NCBI GenBank assembly: GCA_026225555.1
Contig: JAMFSY010000089.1
Span: 1 to 64,000, forward strand
Reading direction: 5' to 3'
DNA length: 64,000 bases
Source of the DNA: Methylacidiphilales bacterium
GTDB lineage: Bacteria > Verrucomicrobiota > Verrucomicrobiia > Methylacidiphilales > UBA1321
Shown here: positions 42,301 through 50,035 of the stretch, piece after piece
Layout: the number at the start of each line of letters is the position of its first letter
Numbering within the stretch: position 1 is the stretch's first letter
Program-made: the position numbers and the translations under genes
The notes under the pieces: model-generated
The model's database searches: none
What the model was told of the DNA's origin: nothing
What the model saw: the letters and a program-made list of their open reading frames with translations, nothing else

Positions 42301-43404
42301 GTGACGTTGATTCATAATTATCTTTATCGGGAGATCGTCGTCCTGACGGCTGCCGTCATCGGGATCCTAACGTTCCTGATGGTGGGCTTGGAGCTATTTA
42401 AGATGGTCGAGCTCCTGATGTATACGGATCTGCCCTGGTGGCTGACGGCAAAGGTCGTTTTATTGGTCATCCCCCTTACCCTTACTCTTACGATTCCCTC
42501 CGGGTTGCTGGCCGCGGTGCTCATCGTCTTTGGGCGGATGTCCTCCGATCGCGAATTACTTGCGCTCAAGGCCTCGGGCCTGGGTCTCGCTCCGATCGTA
42601 TCGCCGGTTTTCATCATCGCCATTTTGCTCATGGTACTCGATTTTTGGATCATCGCCTCGGTCAATCCTGAATGCCGTAAAGAATACAACGAGATGAAGC
42701 ATGAGATTGTGACGAACAATCCCATGGCGCTCTTCAATCCCGAGATGGTCCTCGATAAGATTCCCGGCTGGCGCATCTATTTCTCCAGGAAAAAGGGCAC
42801 CGAGCTGGACGATGTCATTCTCTGGCAGTTGAACGACCAGAACAAGGTCATGACCGCCATACGCGCGGAACGGGCGGTGATCGATCTCGACACCGAGCAC
42901 CAGCAATTGGTCATGACCCTCTTCAACGAACGCGAGGAAAATTTCCCCGCCGATGGCGACCCCATGAAGGTCCAGCCCGGCGCGCGCGCGGCCCAATTGC
43001 CCGTGGCCGTGTCGCTGAATAGCTTTTACGAAAAGGCGCAGCGGCATCTCGCGTGGATGACGCTGCCCGAGATCCAGGAAGTCATCTTCGCCATGCAGAC
43101 CGCGCCGACGGGTGAGCAGGCCTCGCCTTACCTGACCGAATTGCAGGCACGCATTTCCTTCTCCCTGGCCTGCTTCACCTTTGCTTTCGTCGGCATTCCG
43201 CTGGCCATCCAGACCCAGCGCAAGGAGACCTCCATCGGGATTGTGCTAACCTTCCTAATCGTAGGGTCGTACCTGCTTCTCGAGGAGGTGGGCCGCGCAC
43301 TGAAGACGAAGGCGGGGCTTTATCCCGAGCTGATCATCTGGGCGCCGAACATCATTTTTCAAGCCGTGGGTTTCTGGCTCTTCTATCGCGCGAACCGGAA
43401 GTAG
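42301..43404 (+). CDS. LptF/LptG-family LPS-export permease
   Basis: 367 residues, GTG start. Two pairs of membrane helices (about 12-100 and 275-360) flank a periplasmic beta-jellyroll (about 120-265) with FNPEMVLDKIPGWRIYFSRK. This is the YjgP/YjgQ layout; LptF and LptG pair with LptB to extract LPS from the inner membrane and hand it to LptC. LPFxG-type start motifs are not clear enough to tell LptF from LptG. The usual partner permease is not adjacent; it may lie elsewhere. Confidence 0.88.
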   Translation: MTLIHNYLYREIVVLTAAVIGILTFLMVGLELFKMVELLMYTDLPWWLTAKVVLLVIPLTLTLTIPSGLLAAVLIVFGRMSSDRELLALKASGLGLAPIVSPVFIIAILLMVLDFWIIASVNPECRKEYNEMKHEIVTNNPMALFNPEMVLDKIPGWRIYFSRKKGTELDDVILWQLNDQNKVMTAIRAERAVIDLDTEHQQLVMTLFNEREENFPADGDPMKVQPGARAAQLPVAVSLNSFYEKAQRHLAWMTLPEIQEVIFAMQTAPTGEQASPYLTELQARISFSLACFTFAFVGIPLAIQTQRKETSIGIVLTFLIVGSYLLLEEVGRALKTKAGLYPELIIWAPNIIFQAVGFWLFYRANRK

Positions 43405-43438
43405 CCCGAAGCGGGCAGACAAAAAATCGATTGCCCTC

Positions 43439-43467
43439 GTCTTAACTTTGTAGTACAAAGTTAAGAC
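43439..43467. promoter_or_regulatory. Perfect 12-bp-arm palindrome at the start of a regulated operon
   Basis: GTCTTAACTTTG (43439-43450) and CAAAGTTAAGAC (43456-43467) are exact inverted copies around TAGTA. The right arm ends at the base before the ATG of the membrane-protein gene, so it overlaps the ribosome-binding region. A second, shorter copy lies at 44449-44463. Confidence 0.7.
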
Positions 43468-44133
43468 ATGACCGATTCCGAATACGCCAGCCAGCAGCTC
43501 CGCGCGATCCGTTCCTTGATGGAGCGGGCCACGGTTTACCGCGCCATTTCGGCTCCCACGGCGTTGGTTGGAGGCCTACTCAGTCTCGGCGGTTTTGCCA
43601 CCGCTTATTACGCCAAGCATCATCGCCACCATCCGCTTTCGCTGCAGGAATTTCTCATCGTCTGGCTGGTGATCCTGGTCCTGACGGCGATGACCAACTG
43701 CCTCTTTCTCTGGCGTGGATCATGCCGGCGTCAGGAGCCTTTTCTCTCCCCGGGCATGCGCTGCGCCATGGCGAGTCTCGCGCCCGCCTTCTTCGCGGCC
43801 GGCCTGCTGACGTTTCTCGTCCGGCATCCGATGCAACTGGGGATGGCCTGGATCACGCTCTATGGCCTGGCGCTCCTGGCCACTCATTCCTTTGCGCCGC
43901 GCTCACTCGTTGCACTGGGCGCAGCTTTCTTTCTTACCGGCTGCGCGTTGCTTGGTACCTGGCGTCATCTGTTTCTCCCGATGGGGCACGGAGATCCTTC
44001 CGCGTTGGTCGTCTCTGGTATTCTCGCCGCGACCTTTGGGGGATTTCACCTCGCCTACGCCGCCGCCGTCTGGGCTTTCGGGGAGGATCGCGGCGAGGTG
44101 GAAGCGCCAACGACAGGCCCCGAGAATGTTTGA
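43468..44133 (+). CDS. Hypothetical multi-pass membrane protein
   Basis: 221 residues with about six hydrophobic helices: the helices ALVGGLLSLGGFATAY near 33, LIVWLVILVLTAMTNCLF near 62, APAFFAAGLLTFLV near 103, and three more to the end. A short cytoplasmic N-terminus (MTDSEYASQQLRAIRSLMER) and an acidic C-terminal tail. No domain recognised. It is first gene of the operon headed by the 12-bp-arm palindrome; its end overlaps the winged-helix regulator by 8 bases. The start lacks a Shine-Dalgarno because the operator occupies the space. Confidence 0.7.
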   Translation: MTDSEYASQQLRAIRSLMERATVYRAISAPTALVGGLLSLGGFATAYYAKHHRHHPLSLQEFLIVWLVILVLTAMTNCLFLWRGSCRRQEPFLSPGMRCAMASLAPAFFAAGLLTFLVRHPMQLGMAWITLYGLALLATHSFAPRSLVALGAAFFLTGCALLGTWRHLFLPMGHGDPSALVVSGILAATFGGFHLAYAAAVWAFGEDRGEVEAPTTGPENV

Positions 44134-44428
44134 TTTCGACCGGCTCGATAAACTGATCCATGAGAAAGGACGGCTCGCCATCATGACCCTCCTGGCCGCG
44201 CGGCCCAACTGGCCCTTTCAGGACATCAAGGCCGAGCTCAAGATGAGCGATGGCAATCTTATCACCCATTTACGTACGCTGCATCAGGCCGGGTATGTCG
44301 CTTATCGGAAGGAAATTCTCACCCGTCCACAGACCCGTTACGAACTGACCGACCGGGGGCGGATTGCCTTCCAGAATTACCTGCACGTCCTCGACGAAAT
44401 GGTGAAAAGCACGCGGCTCTCGAAATGA
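44126..44428 (+). CDS. Winged-helix transcriptional regulator (HTH_34/ArsR-like)
   Basis: 100 residues. The single wHTH domain has LDKLIHEKGRLAIMTLLA, DIKAELKMSDGNLITHLRTLHQAGYV, and a beta wing QTRYELTDRG followed by a C-terminal helix. It is the stand-alone winged-helix type (PF13601-like), without a sensor domain. It starts inside the end of the upstream membrane-protein gene (8-base overlap). The palindromes at 43439 and 44449 flanking it are its most likely operators, so it should repress its own operon. Confidence 0.82.
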   Translation: MFDFDRLDKLIHEKGRLAIMTLLAARPNWPFQDIKAELKMSDGNLITHLRTLHQAGYVAYRKEILTRPQTRYELTDRGRIAFQNYLHVLDEMVKSTRLSK

Positions 44429-44448
44429 CCCCCTTTTTTAAACGCAAG

Positions 44449-44463
44449 CTTTGTAAAACAAAG
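44449..44463. promoter_or_regulatory. Second, shorter operator-like palindrome
   Basis: CTTTG (44449-44453), TAAAA, CAAAG (44459-44463), with TTAA following, matches the central part of the palindrome at 43439-43467 (ACTTTGTAnTACAAAGT-like). It sits 18 bases before the ATG at 44481, between the regulator and the IspH-like gene, allowing an internal promoter. Confidence 0.5.
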
Positions 44464-44480
44464 TTAAAAGAAAGAATCCT

Positions 44481-44783
44481 ATGACCATCCATGTTGGAAC
44501 CCTGTTGGCGCTCCCGGCAAACGTGCGCACCGTCGTCTTTGTGGGCGATCGAGATTGTGATCATCTGCGTGAACTCGTGCGCATGGCAGAATTCAAGGGC
44601 CGTGTCGCCTATCGAATTGAGCAGGCGACCGAGCTCCAGCCCCGCTGGTTCGTCGGGGTGGAGGAAGTCGGTGTGGTGGTGGGCGCGGCTGATCTCCAGC
44701 CGCTTGTCCGCGAGGTCATGCAGCGGCTGAATCAATTCGGCGTCGCCGCGACCCAAGGCATGCTGGAAGGGGTGGCCCAGTGA
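44481..44783 (+). CDS. Stand-alone IspH C-terminal-domain-like protein
   Basis: 100 residues. IspH (LytB) converts HMBPP to IPP/DMAPP with a [4Fe-4S] cluster. Here only the last of its three domains is recognisable: VVFVGDRDCDHLRELVRMA replaces the G-S-x-N-S-S-N-S substrate loop, and AYRIEQATELQPRWFVGVEE plus GVVVGAADLQPLVREVMQRL line up with the IspH end (I-D-x-A-x-D-I-Q-P-x-W, V-G-V-T-A-G-A-S-x-P). The Cys ligands of the first two domains and the catalytic Thr/Asn/Ser are gone, so it cannot be an active reductase. It is in the winged-helix operon; its end overlaps the next gene by 4 bases. Confidence 0.6.
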   Translation: MTIHVGTLLALPANVRTVVFVGDRDCDHLRELVRMAEFKGRVAYRIEQATELQPRWFVGVEEVGVVVGAADLQPLVREVMQRLNQFGVAATQGMLEGVAQ

Positions 44784-46309
44784 ACGGGACAATTTCGACG
44801 GGGATTTCCGGCCAGCCTCTTCTCCTGCCCTACTTGCTTGTCGGATTGGTCGCCGCGGTGGGGATTTTCGATCTCTGCTTCTGGATGGTCGGGGGATGCG
44901 GGCTATCCGTTGCCGTCTTTTTCCCGCTGCTGGCGGTGATTATTTTGTGGAACAGGGCGGGGGGCCTTCGTCGAAAAATGCCTCGCCTGCTTCTATTGCT
45001 TTTGGCCGGAGGGACGGCGGAGGCAGTCATGGAAACGGGAATTACGAATATCATCGTCCTTCTCTTGCTGACCGTGGCCCTGGCGGGAGATACTTTTTTC
45101 CCCGAGGTCGAATCGATGTGGGGTCGTTGGCTGCCTCAGTGTGGATCGTTGCTCTGCGCCCCTGGACGGATTTTTTGGCTGGGCGGAGTCTTGCTGAAAT
45201 CGGCCTTCAAGGACGGGCTCGGCTGGGCGGGCCGACTTATCGGCGGATGTCTTCTCATCATTCCTGCCGGAGTCTTGGCCCTGGTCTTCGGCTCGCTGCT
45301 GGCTTCGGGCAATCCGATTTTTGGCAGTTGGACGAATAGCTTCTTTTCTTGGTTCTGGGATGAACTCGCGCTCTATTTTGATCCCTGGCGGATCACGCTT
45401 TGGTTTTTCATCGGGTTGTTGATTCTTCCCCTGCTTCGTCCGGCTCCAATTTCGACCGGGCGGTGGAGCTGGACGCCGCGGCTTCCGAACCTGCCCGCGA
45501 TATTGCCCACGGCGGCGGCAATCTTTAGCAGCGGCGCTGTCCTGGTGGTGTTGAATCTCATTTTCCTCGTGGCGAATAGCGCCGATGCCTTCTTCCTCTG
45601 GAGCAGCCGGACGTTACCGAGCGGAATGACCTACAGCGGCTTTGTGCATGACGGCGTTAATTCGCTGATCACCACCGTGATTCTTTCCGCCGCGGTGCTC
45701 ACCCTTATTTTTCAACAGGAGTCCGGGGTGGCGACACGTCGCGCCTTGAAAATCTTGGCGACCATCTGGATCGCACAAAATCTCTTCCTGCTCCTTAGCG
45801 TGGGATTGCGCTTGAAGCTCTATATCGAGGCCTATGACATGACAGTGGAAAGACTCGGCGTGTTGATTTTCCTGGTCTTGGTGGCGATTGGCTACGGCCT
45901 GCTCACGATCAAGATTGCGCGGGATAAATCGCTCCCATGGTTGTTAAGCGGAAGCACGCTGGCGCTCTTTTTTGTGCTCTACGTTACCCAGTTCCTCAAT
46001 TTGGCGGGATGGTCGGCGGATTATAACGTCGCCCAATGGGAGAAAGACCGCTCGCGAAAGCTCGATCTTGGTTATCTGTATGAGCTGGGGCCTGGGGCTT
46101 GGCCCGCCTTGCGGAAGGCGACGGATGAAGGCGCTGTCTCGACGTGTTGGTACGAGGATCGTAATGATAATCAGACTCAGAATCCAATGGCTGCGGCGCG
46201 AAATGGGGAAGCGGTTACGCCTCGCGCCCAGTTTACCCGGAACGCCTGGCGCGAATTCAGCCTGCGGGCGTACCTCAATCACTGGGCGCTGGAAGAGAAG
46301 CCCAAATAA
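44780..46309 (+). CDS. DUF4153/DUF4173-type multi-pass membrane protein
   Basis: 509 residues, about 13 hydrophobic helices followed by a polar C-terminal region of about 90 residues. The blocks FVHDGVNSLITTVILSA, LYIEAYDMTVERLGVLIF and VAIGYGLLTIKIA resemble the DUF4153/DUF4173 pattern (a helix pair with a conserved Y-G-L/T-x-x-R motif between them). No biochemical function is known for the family. The C-terminal part (LGPGAWPALRKATDEG) is outside the membrane. It is last gene of the winged-helix operon; a stem-loop follows. Confidence 0.7.
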   Translation: MNGTISTGISGQPLLLPYLLVGLVAAVGIFDLCFWMVGGCGLSVAVFFPLLAVIILWNRAGGLRRKMPRLLLLLLAGGTAEAVMETGITNIIVLLLLTVALAGDTFFPEVESMWGRWLPQCGSLLCAPGRIFWLGGVLLKSAFKDGLGWAGRLIGGCLLIIPAGVLALVFGSLLASGNPIFGSWTNSFFSWFWDELALYFDPWRITLWFFIGLLILPLLRPAPISTGRWSWTPRLPNLPAILPTAAAIFSSGAVLVVLNLIFLVANSADAFFLWSSRTLPSGMTYSGFVHDGVNSLITTVILSAAVLTLIFQQESGVATRRALKILATIWIAQNLFLLLSVGLRLKLYIEAYDMTVERLGVLIFLVLVAIGYGLLTIKIARDKSLPWLLSGSTLALFFVLYVTQFLNLAGWSADYNVAQWEKDRSRKLDLGYLYELGPGAWPALRKATDEGAVSTCWYEDRNDNQTQNPMAAARNGEAVTPRAQFTRNAWREFSLRAYLNHWALEEKPK

Positions 46310-46316
46310 TTGAAGC

Positions 46317-46342
46317 GCCTAGCGCTCCGCCATGCGCTAGGC
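46317..46342 (+). terminator. 9-bp stem-loop before rmuC
   Basis: GCCTAGCGC (46317-46325) and GCGCTAGGC (46334-46342) form a perfect 9-bp stem with an 8-base loop, 8 bases after the stop of the DUF4153 gene and 10 bases before the rmuC ATG. It is followed by a T/C-rich run (TCTCTGCTTT), so it may end the upstream transcript. Confidence 0.55.
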
Positions 46343-46352
46343 TCTCTGCTTT

Positions 46353-47759
46353 ATGGGAGCGATTTTCTTGGCCGCGATTGTGGCGGCGGTGGTGGCGGGA
46401 TTGGGTGTGTGGCTCGCGTTGCGGACGAAGGCGGCCACGTTGCTCGAACGGCTGTCCGCCCGTGAGGCGAAGATCGCCGAGCTGGAAACGCGGCTCGGCG
46501 ACGAGATCGGCGAGGGTTCGCGGCGGCAGGCGGAACTGGCGCAGGCTCATCGTGATTTGACCCAGATGGAGACGCGGCTGGTCGAGGAGCGCAAGGCGGC
46601 GGACGAGAAACTCGGCCTGCTCAACGAGACCCAGGCCAAGCTCTCCGATGCCTTCAAGGCGCTTTCCTCGGAAGCGTTAAAGAGCAATAACGAATCCTTC
46701 CTCAACCTGGCCCGCGCCACGTTGGAAAAATTCCAGGACGGCGCGCGCAACGATCTTGAGAAGCGTCAGAACGCCATCGACCAGATGGTGAAACCGGTGC
46801 GCGAAACGCTTCAGAAATTCGACACGAAAATCGGCGAGATCGAGAAGGCGCGACTCGAGGCCTACGGTGGCCTGACCGAGCAGGTGCGCGGCCTCGCCGA
46901 TTCTCAGCAGACCTTGCAACGGGCCACCTCAAATCTTGCCAAGGCGCTTGGCTCGCCCGGGGTGAGGGGACGTTGGGGCGAGGTGCAATTGCGCCGGGTG
47001 GTGGAGATCGCCGGGATGCTCGAGTACTGCGATTTCGACCAGCAGGTGCATGTGACGAGCGACACGGGCGTTCTGCGTCCCGACATGGTCGTGCGGCTGC
47101 CCGGCGGCAAGAGCGTCGTGGTCGATGCGAAGACGCCGATGGCCGCCTACCTCGAGGCGATCGAGGCGCCGGATGAAATCACCCGCAAGGCGAAGCTGGT
47201 CGAGCATGCTCGCAGCATCCGCGAACACATGAATGCGCTGGGCAAGAAAGCCTATTGGGAACAGTTCCAGCCCGCGCCGGAATTTGTCGTGCTCTTTCTG
47301 CCCGGGGAGAATTTCTACAGTGCGGCGCTCGAACAGGAGCCAGCGCTGCTGGAGCAGCAGATGGAAAAGAACCGCGTCATTCTCGCCACGCCCACGACGC
47401 TCATCGCGCTGCTCCACGCCTTCGCCTACGGCTGGAGGCAGGAGGCGCTGGCGGCCAATGCGCAAGCGATCAGCCAACTGGGACGCGAGTTGTACGACCG
47501 GATCAGCACCATGAACGGCCACTTGGCCAAGCTCGGTGGTGGTCTGAAACGGGCGGTGGAAAGTTATAACGACGCCATCGCTTCGTTCGATCGGCGCGTG
47601 CTGGTGAGCGCGAGAAAGTTTCGTGAACTCAAGGCGAGCAATGCCGCGCAGGAAATCGAGAGCGTCGATCCCATCGAGGTGATTCCGCGAGCACTGGCGG
47701 AGCCTGCCAGTGAAGGCGAGGGGCCTGCCTCCCAAAACGAAATTTCAGGTCTGAAATAA
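46353..47759 (+). CDS. rmuC: DNA recombination protein RmuC
   Basis: 468 residues. One N-terminal membrane helix (about 3-22), a long coiled coil (about 25-170) and the RmuC nuclease-like domain (about 190-410): LGSPGVRGRWGEVQLRRVVE, then YCDFDQQVH, DMVVRLPGGKSVVVDAKTPM and, later, NRVILATPTTLIALLHAFAYGW. RmuC family members restrict inversions at short repeats in E. coli; the domain belongs to the PD-(D/E)xK-like nucleases, and the DAKTP block carries the expected D-x-K. A tail of about 55 residues is acidic. Confidence 0.93.
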   Translation: MGAIFLAAIVAAVVAGLGVWLALRTKAATLLERLSAREAKIAELETRLGDEIGEGSRRQAELAQAHRDLTQMETRLVEERKAADEKLGLLNETQAKLSDAFKALSSEALKSNNESFLNLARATLEKFQDGARNDLEKRQNAIDQMVKPVRETLQKFDTKIGEIEKARLEAYGGLTEQVRGLADSQQTLQRATSNLAKALGSPGVRGRWGEVQLRRVVEIAGMLEYCDFDQQVHVTSDTGVLRPDMVVRLPGGKSVVVDAKTPMAAYLEAIEAPDEITRKAKLVEHARSIREHMNALGKKAYWEQFQPAPEFVVLFLPGENFYSAALEQEPALLEQQMEKNRVILATPTTLIALLHAFAYGWRQEALAANAQAISQLGRELYDRISTMNGHLAKLGGGLKRAVESYNDAIASFDRRVLVSARKFRELKASNAAQEIESVDPIEVIPRALAEPASEGEGPASQNEISGLK

Positions 47760-47763
47760 TCGT

Positions 47764-48747
47764 ATGAAATATCGCCCTCTGGGCCGCACCGGCTTCAACG
47801 TTTCCGAAATCAGTTTTGGCGCCTGGGCCATCGGCGGTTCGTGGGGACGGCAAAGCGATGAAGAGTCGATGGCGACGCTACATCGCGCGCTCGATGCCGG
47901 GATTAATTTTTTCGACACGGCCGATGTCTACGGTGATGGTCGCAGTGAACGGCTGATCGCCCAATTGCGCCGGGAGCGCTCCGAGAAGTTCCACGTTGCG
48001 ACCAAGGCGGGACGTCGGCTGAATCCTCACGTGGCCGATGGTTTCACCGAGAAAAATTTGACCGAATTCATTGAGCGGAGCCTCAGGAACCTGGGGGCCG
48101 AGTCGCTCGATCTCGTGCAATTGCATTGTCCGCCGGTGGAGATTTACTACCGTCCGGAAGTCTTCGCCATCCTGGATAAACTGGTCGCGGCGGGAAAGAT
48201 CCGGCACTACGGGGTGAGCGTGGAAAAAGTGGAGGAGGCCTTGAAGGCGATCGAATATCCCGGCGTGGAGAGCGTGCAGATTATCTTCAATATGTTTCGG
48301 CATCGGCCCGTCGAGTTGTTCTTCCAGGAGGCGCAAAAGCGCCATGTCGGTATCATTGTCCGCGTGCCGCTGGCCAGCGGATTGCTGAGCGGCAAGCTGA
48401 AGCGCGAAACCCACTTTGAAGCGGACGATCACCGGCAGTTCAACCAGCAGGGGCAGGCCTTCGATCGCGGCGAAACCTTTTCAGGCGTTGATTACGAGAC
48501 CGGCCTCGATGTGGTGGACGAGTTGCGCGGCCTCGTTCCTTCAGGGGTTACACTGGCTCAATGGGCCTTGCGCTGGATTCTGATGTTCGATGCCGTCTCC
48601 TGCACCATCCCCGGCGCGCGTCGGCCTCAACAGGTGGAAGAGAATGCCCATGCTTCCGACCTGCCGCCGCTGAGTGAGACCGAGATGAAAATGGTGCGGA
48701 AGCTCTATGACGAGCGCATTCGTTCGCTCGTGCATCACCGGTGGTAA
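47764..48747 (+). CDS. Aldo/keto reductase
   Basis: 327-residue NADPH-dependent (beta/alpha)8 oxidoreductase of the AKR superfamily (COG0667-like). The catalytic tetrad is visible: Asp and Tyr in FFDTADVYGDGRSE near residue 50, Lys in HVATKAGRR near 80 and His in LVQLHCPP near 122. A cofactor-binding C-terminal block (CTIPGARRPQQVEENA near 280) favours NADPH. The physiological substrate is unknown. It lies 4 bases after rmuC, so the two are co-transcribed, and converges with lepB. Confidence 0.93.
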   Translation: MKYRPLGRTGFNVSEISFGAWAIGGSWGRQSDEESMATLHRALDAGINFFDTADVYGDGRSERLIAQLRRERSEKFHVATKAGRRLNPHVADGFTEKNLTEFIERSLRNLGAESLDLVQLHCPPVEIYYRPEVFAILDKLVAAGKIRHYGVSVEKVEEALKAIEYPGVESVQIIFNMFRHRPVELFFQEAQKRHVGIIVRVPLASGLLSGKLKRETHFEADDHRQFNQQGQAFDRGETFSGVDYETGLDVVDELRGLVPSGVTLAQWALRWILMFDAVSCTIPGARRPQQVEENAHASDLPPLSETEMKMVRKLYDERIRSLVHHRW

Positions 48748-48763
48748 CGGACTCCCGCGTTAC
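48744..48763. terminator. Stem-loop overlapping two convergent gene ends
   Basis: GTAACG (48744-48749) and CGTTAC (48758-48763) pair as a 6-bp stem over an 8-base loop, spanning the stops of the aldo/keto reductase gene (TAA 48745-48747) and lepB (TAA on the minus strand at 48760-48762). A modest bidirectional terminator candidate. Confidence 0.35.
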
Positions 48764-49947
48764 TTAATCCAGCCCCAACGTTCGGTGAAGGGCCAGAAAA
48801 CGAAGTAACCACGCCCGACCAGATTCTGCTTCGGCACCCCGCCCCAGTAACGGCTGTCCTTACTGTTCGGGCTGTTGTCACCCATGGCCCAGTAGAAATC
48901 GGGCTGCACATAGTAACTTTGGCTGTTCTGCGCGTCGTAGGGATCGTAGGGACGATTCGGATCCTTGGTGCTGCCAGAGCAATCCTCGGGATTAAGCAGC
49001 GTGTAGCCGGGGTAATGATCGGCCCGGGCGAACTGCTTGGCAAAGGCGGCCGCGCCCTCGGCCAGCTTGCCGTTGACGAAAAGCTGAGGGGGCCTCACCT
49101 CGATGACATCGCCGGCCAAGCCGACGCAGCGCTTGATGAAGTCCTCGCTGCCCTCTTCATCCGGACCGCGCTCATTGGCGAGACCGGGAATGCTCGCGGT
49201 CTTGAAGATGAAAACTTCGCCGCGGAGAGGAGGACGGAAATTATAAGTGACCTTATCGACCAGCACCTGATCGCCGGTTTGCGTCACGTAATTGGCCAGC
49301 ACGGCGCCGGGGGCGAACTGCATGCCGTTCATGAGATGCAGTTTTTGCATCACATCGCTGGGGCGGATCCAGATGCGGCGAGTCTCTTCACTGCCGTTGG
49401 CATCGACGAGATGCACGTCGGTATATTCCAGCCAAATGGTAAAGGAGCCTTTCGACATCCCCTCGATCGTCCCGCCATGCTCCGTGACCACGCGGCTGTA
49501 GGTGCGGCCGTGGATGAAAAACTCGTAGACCTGCACGAGCAGGTTCGGCGGCGCGACATCGACCGGCACGGGCTCGATGCCATAAAGGGTCGGCTCCATC
49601 GAGCCGGTGGGAATCTTAAAGGGCTGGAGGAAAAAGGTGCGAATGGCCAGCGCCATAATCGCCGCGACCACGAAGACCTCCACGTTCTCGCGCCAGGCAT
49701 CCCACGGCGAGGGCGGGAAAATCCGGTTGCCCGCCTTCATCACATCCTTGTTGAGCTGCTCGAGTCCGGCGACATCGCGCGCCTTGAGCAGGGGCGGATA
49801 GCGTTGCTCCAGCGCCTCGATCGTTTCGAGATCGCCCTTGGCCAGCGTATCCTGGGAGTAGATCCGATTGCGCTTAAGGCTGCTGTAAATCAGCTCGGAT
49901 TCGGAAAGGATCTGCTTCGTTTTGCGGGGAGGGAAGAAGTTGAACAT
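48760..49947 (-). CDS. lepB: Signal peptidase I, extended form
   Basis: 395 residues from ATG 49947. It cleaves signal peptides from secreted proteins at the outer face of the inner membrane. A cytoplasmic region of about 90 residues precedes the membrane helix VEVFVVAAIMALAIRTFFL. The nucleophile Ser is in KIPTGSMEPTL near residue 115, and the general-base Lys is in GDQVLVDKVTYNF. The Ser-to-Lys spacing is about 115 residues, well above the usual 40-55, through an inserted domain (IWLEYTDVHLVDANG, RIWIRPSDVMQ). The C-terminal catalytic GDNSPNSKDSRYWG motif is present. It lies downstream of lepA, 88 bases apart. Confidence 0.94.
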   Translation of the reverse strand: MFNFFPPRKTKQILSESELIYSSLKRNRIYSQDTLAKGDLETIEALEQRYPPLLKARDVAGLEQLNKDVMKAGNRIFPPSPWDAWRENVEVFVVAAIMALAIRTFFLQPFKIPTGSMEPTLYGIEPVPVDVAPPNLLVQVYEFFIHGRTYSRVVTEHGGTIEGMSKGSFTIWLEYTDVHLVDANGSEETRRIWIRPSDVMQKLHLMNGMQFAPGAVLANYVTQTGDQVLVDKVTYNFRPPLRGEVFIFKTASIPGLANERGPDEEGSEDFIKRCVGLAGDVIEVRPPQLFVNGKLAEGAAAFAKQFARADHYPGYTLLNPEDCSGSTKDPNRPYDPYDAQNSQSYYVQPDFYWAMGDNSPNSKDSRYWGGVPKQNLVGRGYFVFWPFTERWGWIK

Positions 49948-49961
49948 AGTAATTCGGTCGC

Positions 49962-49980
49962 CCTGAGCTTTGTCGAAGGA
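49962..49980 (-). repeat. Solo half of family-A repeat
   Basis: CCTGAGCTTTGTCGAAGGA in the lepA-lepB gap matches the outer arm of the 88-bp elements at 8891 and 62462 (CCTGAGCTTGTCGAAGGA) with one inserted T. There is no inverted partner, so this is an isolated arm. Confidence 0.6.
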
Positions 49981-50035
49981 TGCGCCTCCGGCAAACATAC
50001 AATTGCTTAAATTTCGGTCACTTTCCGGAAGCCGG

